Source: Diatrype stigma (taxonomy: Eukaryota > Ascomycota > Sordariomycetes > Xylariales > Diatrypaceae). Taken from it: a DNA stretch of 64,000 nucleotides. The stretch is taken from contig JAKJXP020000015.1 in NCBI GenBank assembly GCA_022225965.2, positions 186,001 through 250,000 of the forward strand. The letters are read 5' to 3'. Of the stretch, positions 39,147-50,400 are shown one piece after another (the first letter of the stretch is position 1; every line of letters starts with the position of its first letter). Both the position numbers and the translations under genes were made by a program. The notes under the pieces are model-generated. The model made no database searches. It saw only the letters and a list, made by a program, of their open reading frames with translations, and was not told the DNA's origin.

Positions 39147-41637
39147 TTATCTGAATAAATACGTTCTACCCTCTGGAGGCTTCACGTCGTTTGATATGTC
39201 CCCAAAACTCAGATGTGCTAGTTCAACCCCATCGTCCACCGGTTGGTGAGAATCGTACCATTCCTTTGGCATCTGTAGGATGCCCCATTTCATGAGGGAT
39301 TGAGACATATCGCTCCTCAGAGTGAGTCCACCATGCTCTAGAAAGCCATCATGCTCCAAAGAAGTTCCCTCCGTAACAATATAGTCGCTTGTTCTCTTTG
39401 CGTCTAGTTCAGGCGATACCTTGCTGAGAGGTGAAACATGACAAGCTGCTGAGATGGCAGCCGAATTTCCCCCGACTATAGGCATGCTGCTTGGCAGTTT
39501 GCGATATAGTATCAGCGCGAGGAAAATAAGCAAGATGGCGGATATGAGGGCTACGAGCAACATAGGTCCAGTTGAGAACCGCAGCGCAAGAATAGAGTCC
39601 GGTGGCAGGTCTGGATCCTCAACACGAACGCCCTGGTCCGAAAAGTATCCGGATCCTGTAGTCGCCGTGTAGAAGCCTAAATCGACGTCAGTATAACATG
39701 AATCTGAAGTATTGGATGAAGAGGGACTAACTGCCTTGCCCCACAAATACATATAAGGAGGAGGACATGAGCCAATGAAGAACAATGCTGGCTATTACTA
39801 AGGGAATACTGTAGCGGAACGGAAGACCTAGCCAATAAGTAGACACTTGGTCGCCTCTAGTATTCCAGATTCGTCAGTTTGATATCCCCTCGGTCCATTA
39901 TTTGATTGTGATGACATGCCTTGGTGAAGTAACCCGTAATGATCGATGTGATATGGAGAACCGTGCCCATTCCTTAGCCATATGCCATCTCGTTAAAAGA
40001 TTGTTGTAGGAGAGATACCACAACGATAGCATTAAATGAGGGATGTTTGCTTTAACCATCATCGGGATGGACTTTCCCAGGGCATTGGTACCAAAGTCAA
40101 AGACATGCCTGTCCCTTTCAATGAAGGCGATGCCCCTGTACATATAAAAGTGAGTAATCGTTCAATCAAGAATTGTTCAGTCCATATTTGTCTGAATAGG
40201 GGCCACATACAAATCATACCAACCTCCAAGCAAGGAACCAAGAAGTAAGCTAGCAACCCAACCAATGAAGAGGACAATCAAACTGTACCAGCACGACCTC
40301 CAAGGAATAGTAGCAAAGCCCCTGTATATTTTGTTGTGCCACTGTATCGGGCCAGCAGGTATCTCAGCTTTGGAGCCTGACCATGACGTGGCATCGGTCA
40401 GCAAACCGAGGTCTCGCGTCTGCCTGTCAGGCTGAACAATGAACGACTCAATGGCATCACCTAACGTCACCAGAGGCTTCGTGTGTCGTAGCAGTATGAA
40501 AATGACTAAGCAGGTTATCGTCTTTACTAGAACGCAAACTGTGACGATCAGGAGAATCTTGTTCGAAAACCCAACACTGCATGACTCTCCCAAGGGCTCG
40601 GCGAGGCAATACTTCACAAGTAGGGGGCCCTGATCGCCCTTGAGTTCGCCCTGGACGAGTCTCCCGCGAAAGAAGTCGATTGTCCAGGTATCGGGCGGTT
40701 GGTAAGTAGTTGACTCCACGGCCTTCGTACCAAGTGCGGCAGCACAGTTGTTCTCACAGGTGAGGGTACCACCTAGCGAGTCTGCCATTTTACAGCTTGC
40801 CGCAAACCACATAGAATTGCTCTCAGCCGGCGGGATCACTTCATCCCAACCGGCCGACTCATTGGCCGAGAGCATCCAAACCTGGTCCCGCGCCCATCCG
40901 GCAGAGGAGCCGTCAAACCCGTCGACGATGACGACTACGTGGCCATACTCCGTAAGTCCTCGACATGTGGTGTATATCTCGTTACAGGCAGCTGGCTCTA
41001 GCTTGGTCCAACGAGCCGCGTTCGCGGCAGCATAGGTGGTGTTCTCTGCGTTGGCAGGGTCGTCCCCGTCAGGTGCTGTCAGGCTCGCACCCGGAGGGAA
41101 GAACTGGGCGCCGTTGACGAAACCTTCGGACGCAATAGTCAGGTGGAAGAAGCGCTCGCGGTAGTCTGTCTGGAAGATGGCGCTGTTGAACAGAAGGTGA
41201 ATGGGCAGGGAGCTGAGCAGCAGAACGGCCAAAGCGGCCGTCTTGGCCCACGACATCCGGAAGGTATTGGTCCACGACGGGTAGCCGATCTCGAGGGACT
41301 TGCCGCGGGCGTGCAAGCGGTCGATCTCCGCCCGCGACGGCGCGTTGAGCACCTGCATGAAGAAGTTGGACGAAGCCAAAACGCACGATGCCGCAATGTT
41401 GATGAGCAGATGCAGGCTAAACGAGACCCGCCACGCCCCGTTCCCGGCCTTGCAGTCGCCGGTGTAAAACATGATAGGCCCGCTCATGCCACCCAAGCGC
41501 ACAGCCGCCGCCACGACGAAGCCGAGGAAGACGACGGTGAAAACGCCCAGCAGAGTGATATTGAAGACGGCCAGCCTGCGCCAGCCGCTGATGCGCGAAT
41601 CATCGTTGGTAGCGCGTGCCTCTGGCTGAGGCTTCAT
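39147..41637 (-). CDS. DUF6536 multi-pass membrane protein
   Basis: Fungal membrane protein of the DUF6536 family, function unknown. Exons (minus strand): 41637-40220, 40135-39920, 39856-39732 and 39676-39147, giving 762 aa. Landmarks in order: SGWRRLAVFNITLLGVFTVV with the first membrane helix (residues 18-48); HLLINIAASCVLASSNFFMQ and VLNAPSRAEIDRLHARGKSL, the family core; an extracellular-looking loop of about 200 residues with several Cys and N-x-S/T sites; a helix near 385; another near 455; then KANIPHLMLSLWYLSYNNL, HRSLRVTSPRGDQVSTYWL and PFRYSIPLVIASIVLHWLM. A final helix near 605 precedes a polar cytoplasmic tail. The second intron uses a GC donor. It lies between a dehydrogenase relic and rhamnosidase/transporter relics. 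Confidence 0.85.
39857..39919 (-). other. GC-AG intron in the DUF6536 gene
   Basis: The 63-nt intron begins GCATGT and ends CTAG on the minus strand. Only this donor keeps the frame and restores the family motif TSPRGDQVSTYW. Nearby GT sites give the wrong phase or run into a stop. Confidence 0.8.
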
Positions 41638-42544
41638 CTTGAACTTCGAGTTCTGTTTTCGCGGTCACAAGACAACGCGATATCCAATGCATCAGGTGTG
41701 TCGGTGTAGCGCTGCGTACTTCGTATATATCAATCAGAGTTACTACATATTATGTATGGTGGACAAACAAGCACCACGGGGATCACCTGAAATTCCATGG
41801 ATCGGCAATATCAAAGCCCCCCTTCGGTCGTATTAACTGTGTGATTATGCACAGGGTCAAGGGCGCCCTTGTAGCGTCAAAAAACTTGGTCCCTCACCCA
41901 CCCCCCTAAAAAAGAACCAAGAGTTTTACCCCGACTCCAAATAGCAACCAAACAGACCTAATATAATACTTGATCATAACCCGCTTTGAAAAGTTTGGTA
42001 ATTATGACAAGTAAAACAAGTGGAAATACTTCTTGATAAGCCTGTCACCGTTATTTGCCGAATCAAAATAATGAGTTATATCGTTTGGTATGAGTACCGT
42101 TCTGTATAATAGTTGCGTTGGTGCCGTGGTTGGGTCAGAATTGCTGGACCTTTTCTGGACTCCCTAAAGGGAGTGGGTGTCCCTGCGGGTGTATAGGCTG
42201 TGCCAAGATGGAACCAAGAGATTATCATACTCTTTTGGATATTCTTAGACGGACCTTGCATAAGGGACCCCGAATCGAAATCGACACAGCCCCCAAGTTT
42301 GTTATAATTACCTAAGAACATCATAGCTCTTCCACCCCGATGGGCATGGATATGGGTTACCACTATTCTTTATCGCGAGCTCCATGCTATAAATTCCTCG
42401 GGTGGCATGATATGTGGAGCAGTGTTTGGTTCCGGTGGCCACTCAGCAGAGTAGAACTCGCAGCTGATTTGATGTATACCGGATCCCAGAATAGTAGCAT
42501 CTTCTTCAGTGCCGACCACATCTTTCTGGCGGGACGAGTTCGGC
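41638..42544. other. Intergenic, DUF6536 promoter and decayed sequence
   Basis: No intact gene. Part of 42100-42540 may be further unrecognisable remains of the rhamnosidase relic that follows. Confidence 0.4.
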
Positions 42545-43392
42545 GGCACGACAACGCCACCCTATATAGCTGCAGTCATATGAGGCCATCCGGGTATCGG
42601 TATCTCGGGGCACACGAATGGGGGCATTCTATCTCGTCCGTCTTGCAACTGCTCAACGGCGAGGTCCTGGAGGCTGGAGCCAATGTTTCAGTATTCCAAC
42701 ACCTTCGAAAAAGAAACTGGCGGTAGGGCAGAACACTTTGATATCTCCTGTCCAGCCGAGCCTCTAGTGCCTCTGAGGGATTCAGCAGCGAAGTGACATC
42801 GTGGACCCGGTAGTCGAGGCGATGTTTGTAACTAGTTCATCCCGGCGCCATCAGCTCGTCGCTGGTCGGTTTCCCACTGATGTGTGCCTGACAGACGCCC
42901 ATGGCGGCGATGTACAGCCTTTCCGGGAAACGTCCCCCTGAGACTTCTTCGAGGCGCACTTTTTCCGAAAGCGCAAGGGCTGCAGAAGCCCATCAGGGCC
43001 GATGCACTTAGCGGAGGTGATGAACAAGGCCTTCTGGAGAGAAATCCCGCTTCCACCGTGCTTGCCTTTGACCAGTCTGTTGTTGTCGGTACTTCTGAAC
43101 CGGAAGTCGAACCAGCCCCGTGACACCGAACCCGAACCGTGGCGATCTCCCGTGAGGCTAGCGGGCTTGCTGGCCAAGGAACTAGCACAGACTCTTCCGT
43201 CGGGTTGGAGAAGATCTCCACGGTACCGGTGGACGGCCATGAGACTTCGATATCACATCTGGTTTGTTTCCAGGCAGCTACTGCGTCGGAGGGAGCCTCG
43301 AATCGCCACGAGACCTGAGGCTTTGCATAGCCCAAGCCCAACCCATCATGGTGGTGTTGAGATGTTGGCGCAGTCACTACAGGTACTGCCAT
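42545..43392 (-). pseudogene. Alpha-L-rhamnosidase (GH78) pseudogene
   Basis: Starting at the ATG at 43392 (MAVPVVTAP), the minus strand reads GLGLGYAKPQVSWRFEA, DIEVSWPSTGTVEIFS, SVLVPWPASPLASREIATVR and ASTVEAGFLS, the N-terminal domain of fungal GH78 alpha-L-rhamnosidases, which release terminal L-rhamnose. The match then changes frame: KCIGPDGLLQPLRF, then RLYIAAMGVCQAHISGKPTS in a third frame followed by a stop, then TSYKHRLDYRVHDVTSLLN. A large part of the middle is missing, and the text resumes with ASFFFEGVGILKHWL and DLAVEQLQDGRDRMPPFV, the start of the catalytic barrel, before a stop after WPHMTAAI. Several frameshifts, stops and at least one deletion make it non-functional. It is divergent from a sugar-transporter relic. 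Confidence 0.85.
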
Positions 43393-43409
43393 AGCTGGTG
43401 AACGGACAA

Positions 43410-43811
43410 TCAACAACCACGGGCTTTATATGCATCTACCTCTACGTCGTCGCCGACTGGTGACCTCGCGCCCGCACCATGTGGACGAGCTCGGTCGTAC
43501 TACGCGGCCATGCTCGCGGTCTGCATGGCGCTGGCGCCGTGTACGGCTCCAACAGAAACGGCAACCTCGGCGGTGCCCGGGGCGCCGTTGCCTTCATTTT
43601 TATCGCGAGAAATTTTGCAGTGGCTCTATTTTACTTCTTTCGGTTCCCAGAAACATCAGGGAAATCCTTGACAAAGGTTGCTGCACTCTTCGGGGATAAA
43701 CTCGTTACAGGTCACATCGGGAAGCTAAACACTGACACAAAAGCCGCGTTAAGAGTTGGAAAACAACTCAAAAAGGTGATCCATGTTGAAGAGACCCGGA
43801 GCAAAGCATGA
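43410..43811 (+). pseudogene. MFS sugar transporter remnant (C-terminal end)
   Basis: The plus strand keeps the last part of a major-facilitator sugar transporter. GFICIYLYVVADW (with a stop just after) fits the tenth-helix region. The frame from 43479 then reads AVYGSNRNGNLGGARGAVAF, IFIARNFAVALFYFFRFPET, the signature SGKSLTKVAALFGDKLVTGH, and a polar tail. PETxGKxLEEVxxLFGD is the classical end of fungal hexose and disaccharide carriers. All earlier helices are gone and the reading frame is interrupted, so it cannot make a transporter. The arrangement with the divergent rhamnosidase relic suggests that both were once one sugar-use locus (inference). Confidence 0.75.
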
Positions 43812-44838
43812 TGATGATTAGTGAATTGGTATGAAATATATCAAAAACAAAACAAAGCAATAACTATCGCCTAGGAGGGAATTAGGATATTAATAATGCA
43901 TTAAGTCTACATGCAATTACTAATCAGTCTTAATAACCAGGTCCGGCACCACAATCTACCGATAGCTCTCGGTACCTAGGTATTGTTTGATATCGTAACC
44001 TCTTCAAAGCTCTTTCCAATTGTAAGAAACGCTGTTGAACTACTTAAAAGTGATCAATCCTCGTAGCTAGGAGGTAGACCAGGTATGATGTGTATATGGT
44101 AAGACTTATTACTTTCGTTTAGAAAGAATGCTTTCTTCCCACATGTCGTCAACATGATGATCGATTTCTAGCATAAATATACTGGATTCAGGGGCTCAAA
44201 TATGATACCTACCCGACCTTCTTAAGCTGCTTATTTAATATTCATTACTAATATATAGTCGTACCTGCACTGCGTAGCTGCGTCTAGCCATTTATTATAG
44301 ACTGCAAAGTTCTACTGGGTGTGTGTGCAGTTACAAGCAGTTCCTCAATTTGCAGCAGCAAGTGTCGTAAAGGCAATGATCCTGATTAGTAAATTGACCG
44401 TAAATTACAATTACCCCTCGCAGCCCCTCGGCCGCTCTTGGCTTCTGCGGGCTCAGATTCTCAAACTCCCCACCTCCAGCTGCTCAGCCCCACTGATTAG
44501 GATTTATCTCTGGTGTTACGGGCGCTTTTACGCAATAGCGGCAATCCGATAAGCTCGACCGGGGTAGACCCTTGTAGCTTTAGCTTTAGCTTACCCCGGC
44601 CCCTCGGTGCAATCAGCTCAAGCAATTTGTGATTTGTGAATTTTTTCTGGTGCTCTCGAAATTTTATCGACGCTGAGCTTCCTAAACTCCGAGGACGACG
44701 TTGTTCGACGCTACCTAAACTCTCTTCCCATATCTTCTCAGCATCCGGAATTCCTTAGATCGCCAGCGCTCAGCCTGCAGACAAAGACGCACATTCGTTT
44801 CTACTTGTTCTATCTATTTCATCTATATCGTTTATACC
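43812..44838. other. Intergenic, GGC1 promoter side
   Basis: No gene recognised. TACCTAGGTA lies at 43973-43982 and an 8-bp perfect inverted repeat at 44559-44599. Confidence 0.5.
44559..44599. promoter_or_regulatory. Inverted repeat upstream of GGC1
   Basis: CCGGGGTA (44559-44566) pairs perfectly with TACCCCGG (44592-44599) around a 25-nt loop holding TAGCTT repeats. It lies about 240 bp upstream of the GGC1 start codon. A regulatory role is a guess. Confidence 0.35.
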
Positions 44839-46131
44839 ATGTCACCTACGGCGGCAACGGGCAAAGAGCGGGAGTCGAACGTGGCGCGGCTCCTGGGTTC
44901 TGGTACGCCGACTGTCGCATGCTCCGGTTGTATCTTTCGCTGACTGCAATAATAGGTTCTGCTGGTATTGCTGAACTTGCTGTGTTCCACCCAGTATGTC
45001 AATTGATCCGGCCTATAGGCGAGTTTAGCTAACACAAAGAAAGGTCGACACGATCGCGAAGCGGTTGATGAGCAACCAGACACGGGTACGGAGGTCACGA
45101 TCGAGAATTGCCGATGATACTTCCTTCTAACCGATACACAGATAGCGAACGCTTCCGAGCTGAACCAGGTCATTTTCAAGGACAAGGCGTCTGCACCCGC
45201 TGCGCGCAAGTTCTTCTCTCTCTTCCCCGGTCTCGGATATGCCGCAGGATACAAGGTGAGAAATGCCGCCAACCTGATAACTGAATTGGAAGTGGGCTGA
45301 ACTGGTCTGGTCAGGTACTGCAAAGAATATATAAGTACGGAGGCCAGCCCGTCGCGAGGGATTTCCTGGCACAGCATTATGGCAAGGATTTCGAAAGCGC
45401 ATTCGGAAAGAAAACCGGCAAGGCCATTCTGCACTCCACGGCTGGCAGGTAAGCTTTGAATACTTGCATTTGGCAGACGATGTAGTTGACATATTTTAGT
45501 TTGATCGGAATTGGTGAAATCGTCCTCCTTCCTCTCGATGTTCTGAAGATCAAGCGTCAGACCAACCCGGAGGCATTCCGCGGACGAGGTGTCGTCAAGA
45601 TCATTAGCGATGAGGGCTTCGGTCTGTATAGGGGCTGGGGATGGACGGCAGCGCGGAATGCGCCCGGATCCTTCGCGGTACGTCCTGCGACAAATAGACG
45701 ATGACTGGAAGGAAATGGACTAACATTGCTTGATTAGCTTTTCGGTGGTTCGGCTTTCACCAAGGAATATCTGTTCAAGCTTAACGACTACAACAAGGCG
45801 TCCTGGTTCCAGAACTTTATCGCCTCTATTGCTGGTGCTTCCGCTTCGCTGCTTGTCTCGGCTCCACTTGATGTTATCAAGACTCGTATCCAGAACAGGA
45901 ACTTCGAGAACCCGGAGAGCGGTTTCCGAATTCTATCCAACATGGCCAAGAATGAAGGCTTTGGAAGTTTCTTCAAGGGTCTCGTGCCGAAGGTTGGTTT
46001 TATTTCCATCCACGACCTTTCAGGGTCATTGCGCTAACTTCATCAAGCTCCTCATGACCGGACCTAAGCTGGTCTTCTCATTCTGGCTGGCACAGACTCT
46101 AATCCCAGCCTTTGATACGATGCTGAAATAG
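44839..46131 (+). CDS. GGC1: Mitochondrial GTP/GDP carrier
   Basis: Inner-membrane carrier of the Ggc1/Yhm1 branch, which imports GTP and exports GDP and affects mitochondrial iron handling in yeast. Eight exons: 44839-44902, 44956-44993, 45044-45085, 45142-45255, 45315-45448, 45500-45677, 45738-45992 and 46048-46131, giving 302 aa, the length of the yeast protein. All junctions are in phase. The three carrier motifs are intact: FHPVDTIAKRLMSN, LPLDVLKIKRQTNPEAF and APLDVIKTRIQNRNFENPES. The middle motif followed by RGWGWTAARNAPGSFALFGG is diagnostic of the GTP/GDP carrier. Exons of 38 and 42 nt at the 5' end are unusually small. The third intron's upstream neighbour ends AAAG, a slightly weak acceptor. 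Confidence 0.93.
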
Positions 46132-47489
46132 ACGACGCACGTCTAACGAACGATCTGATGTATTTGAGTGGGGAGGGCGACCATATGGGGTAGAGGCGTG
46201 AGGTCGATTGTATGTGTAAACAGGTCAAGCCGGCGTTCAAGGAGGAAAACATTGTACATTATGGCGCTTGCTATATCAAGCTTATGACCTCTCAGATGGC
46301 CATTTTGGCTAGTCGGATGTGGCCATGGAATAGACTCGACTCCCGAAGCAACTGAAGGAACGCTAACTGACCAGTGATCACCTAATGCGATGTTATCGTT
46401 GAGTTATCGTTGAGAGGGGCGAGGGGTCGTTTTTGTTCCACTTATGAACCCTGCCGGGGGTTTTACGTGGTTCCATTTAACTATGCCGATGCTGATCGAA
46501 TCTGACAGGCAGGACAGGCAGGGCAGGGCAGGGCACTGATATACATTCGGTCTGTGCACCCTCCGCACTCCCCACGATGGGTGGACGGCAAGATGGGGAA
46601 GTCGAGGTCGTAATAACCTTTTTTCGATTTCCACTCTCCCAGGTACGCATTGATCGCATTGAACTCCTAGGGAGACGCACGAATACTGCTGCAGCTGCAA
46701 GCCATATATACTAAACGCACGCATTTAGATGTCATCAGCTTACATGCGTGCGACTTACATGAGAAGGTGGGCGTGGTGGGCTGCCACGCTGCCCGTTGGC
46801 AACTAGAGCAGCTGGAGCTAGGCGGTGTGGTGCCAGGCCGTGTCTCAATCAGGCAATTCGCCAAGCTGCTGTCCATCTAGCTGCTTCGTAGTGCCTGTTG
46901 CCAATGGCCCAATGGTCCAATCCAATCCCATCCTTGCCCATCATCCATCCTATCGCCCCCAAGCAACAGCCCCACAAAATCTCCGTTGCCCGGGTAGCGG
47001 TGTGTGACACTGCCAAAACAAAGCTCGAAGTGGTCAATTCGATATTGGGCAGGCGCCGGCCATTGTTTGTCCACACGCAAGCGCAAGAACGGCCCGCAGT
47101 TTGGATGCTCCATCCCATGTGCACGAGAATCGGACATAATTACCGGGGACTGTTCATTAATTGATGTGGGTGTTGTTATCCTCAAGCTTATACCTACATT
47201 ATCTTTCCCCTCCAGTTACCGCCTTTGCACGAGATTACCATTACCATCGCCAACACCATCATCATCATCCGTTTCTCAATTCCTTCCTACATTCAGGATT
47301 CCCTTACACTGGGCGGCTTGAGCTAGCCTCAGGCAAATGACGCTATACAAGTACAAGTAAACACAGTGAAATATACCTTTCGGATAACGCCTTCACTTGT
47401 TTTCAGACAGAACATTCCGTCACCCTCTATACACCTACAATTGCATACACAACTATACAGATACAAACAATTCCTCCTCTGTTATCGAG
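46132..47489. other. Intergenic
   Basis: No gene recognised in 1.36 kb. The part near 47200-47480 is pyrimidine- and ATC-rich and probably holds the promoter and 5' UTR of the large gene that follows. Confidence 0.5.
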
Positions 47490-50400
47490 ATGGCGCCGGT
47501 TGAGCGCGATGCCCCGGCTGACCGGCAACTAAGACATCTCCATACCTCATCGACAGGCGCCCTCATACCCATGTAAGTCAACACGATTTTCTATAACAGT
47601 GATTGCCCCTCTTGGCGACAATGCCGATAGATAGTCTGTTCGTTCCGTTAGCTGACATGTTGCAACAGGTGGGATAGCTCAGACCCAGATCGAGCGCCGC
47701 CCCCTTTGCCATTGAACCCTCAATCGCCAAGCATCAGCCCTTCCAAGAGCGGGACATCTCTCGCAATCCAGTCGGCACATGCCGCCCTAGCAGAAAAGGC
47801 TAGAGAAGGCGAACAAACTGCGCTCGTCCCAGCTCTTAAGAAACGCATGACCATGGGCGAGTTAACGACACCACCAGACCAGCGGGCCCTCGTCTCCCGA
47901 CCCAACAACCACAAGCGAATGCAGTCACTCCAGCCTGGAAGTGTACGAGACCTAAGTCTGATGATCGAGGGCGCACGAGATTCACGAAGCCCGACCCCCA
48001 AAGGATCACCTGATAAGCACTCCCCTGAGAAGTACCTCCCTGAGAGGTACCCTGGCTCTAGTAGACCCGGAACACCATCTCGGAACCGAGAGCGGGATCG
48101 TGAGCCGGAGAGGGAGCATAGGCCAGTAGAGCATAGGCCAATGGACAAGGAAAACGCCCGCCCTACGACCCCAACCCCGATGCCGATAAGTCTCAACCCC
48201 GCCGTGCGGCCTTCGATGGCACGCAGGGCTCAGCAAAGCATTCTCGGCGAGAGCACGCCTCCACAATCTGCTACCATGTTGGCTTTACAAAACATGGGGG
48301 GGCCACTTCCACGAGAGGCCGAAGCCCACCCACCTCATGCAGCCGCCATGAATAACTCGAACTCGAACTCGAACCCGAACTCGCAGGCGAAAGGGGGCGC
48401 CTCTTGGGACCACTTGTCTGGCCAGATCATTAGCCTGACGAGCATTGCGACCGCTCTACAGAAGGAAATGTCTCAACTTAGTAGGAGGAGCCGCGATAAC
48501 GCAACCGATCTGATGAGCTTGAAGGAGGCTACACATGCCAGGGACGAGGATATCCGCAAGAGCTTGCGAGAGCTTGTTGCCAATATTGATGGCGTCCGGA
48601 GTAGTCGCGAAAACCACAATCGCGAGAATCACAACCGCGACACGTATTCTGGAGGCATGTATCCTGAGAGCAAGGCTCATAGCACATCGCCTATATCAAG
48701 GAATGCTAGGCCGTTTTCTTTGCCCCGAATACCGTCGCCCCATAGCTTTGCTGCCTCTATTGATAGAGAATCCGTGCTGAGCACACCGTCCCTGGTACCT
48801 AGCGAATCACCAGCTACCATTGCTCTACTCGAAAAGATCATTCGGGAGATGGGCACGAAGGACGGACAAGAGACAGTCATCAACCAGCTTACCGAGTTAG
48901 CCGAAAAGCTGGCGGGTATGGCATCCTCCGCAAAAGTGGAGGAGCTCATCAGTTACATGAGGGCGGTCAGCCATGACCAGTCAATAGTACCCGCGAGCGG
49001 TGGTAGGGGCGGAGGCGGCGGTGGCACCACCCGGTCCAGGCACGTTGGCTTTGACGATGACGATGACGGTGAGCCCGGTCCGCGGGAACTAGACTGGAGT
49101 GACCGCAATGGCACGATGACGCAAAGAATCGAGCATCAGCTTGCCACCCAGCAACGACCGTCAAGCGCACCGTCCAGAGCGGGTGATCTGCTCAATGACG
49201 ATGTTTTAAATGTCATCCGCTCCGTCAAAGACAGTGTTGCCCAGGGAGGCGGCATGACTGCTGAGGTCAAGGCCCTTGTTCGAGAACTTCGAGGAGAGGT
49301 CCTAGGGATGGGTCGCGACATTGCACGGAAGCTCGACGAAGTCGATGCTAGTGCGACCAATAAAAACGAAACACCAAGCAAAAAAGATGTGTCTAAGATC
49401 GTTGAGGAGGGCCTGGACGAGATGAAGCTTCACATGAACCAGCTGTTGCGAGAGCATCGCCGAGCATCGGCCTCGTCCTTGAAATCCGTGGTCGACTACC
49501 AGGAGATTTACAATGCTATGAGAACCGCTCTGAACGACTCTCGAGTAGATAACAAGTCTGAGGATGCCGATCTCACTCGAGACGATGTGATGGATGCTGT
49601 CAAGGATGCTTGGGAGAACTATAAGCCTGAGATCCAGGTGGAGCAGATCGGCCTCGAACGCGACGAAGTTCTTTCCTGTCTCAAGGAGGGCCTGCAAGAG
49701 TATGTTTCCCGCCAAGAACCCTGTCAAGGCGCAACGAAGGACGATGTCTTCCAAGCCATCGTTGAAGGCATGAAGCACTTCACCCCGCCCCAAGTCGAGT
49801 CGCCTTCTAGCCTCTCGAGAGACGAGGTTCTCGAAGCTGTTCGCGAATGCCTCGAGGAGTTCGAATTCCCGATCGCTCCATCGGCAATGAACGACTTGAC
49901 CAAGGACGACGTTTTGGATGCAGTCCAGCAAGGCTTGAAATCCTTCGATTTCCCCGATAACAGCGCTGCCGTTGTTCCGCATCAGGACAATTCCGAGGTC
50001 GTCGACCGTCTTCACGACATTATGATCTTTATGCAGCAAGAGTTCCGGACTGTTTCAGAGGAGGCCAAGCAAAACATCGCCGCCAGCGGAAGAGATACTG
50101 AACAGGTCTTGGACGCTACGAAGGACGGTCTCGACCAGCTACGGACGCATCTTGAAAGCTATATCGATCGACTCGCTAGCGGCACGGGCCAAGAGGAGCT
50201 CATGTCCAACCTTGTGAACAGCTTTGATAGCTTCCGGGAGGAGCTATCCGAACTAGTCGCTCATGCTTCAGATGGATCGAAGGAGATGATCAAGGAAGAG
50301 ATCGAGTCGCTACGAGATGCGGTCAACTCCTCCTTGGTCCCTCACGTACCCCCCGCTCCCGATAACAGAGAAGCCCTGGAGGCGCTCCGAGAGGGTATCG

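Noticed and set aside
42340..42726. 128-codon plus-strand open frame
   Set aside because: It lies partly antisense to the rhamnosidase relic, whose protein matches are on the minus strand. No motif or splice context supports it.
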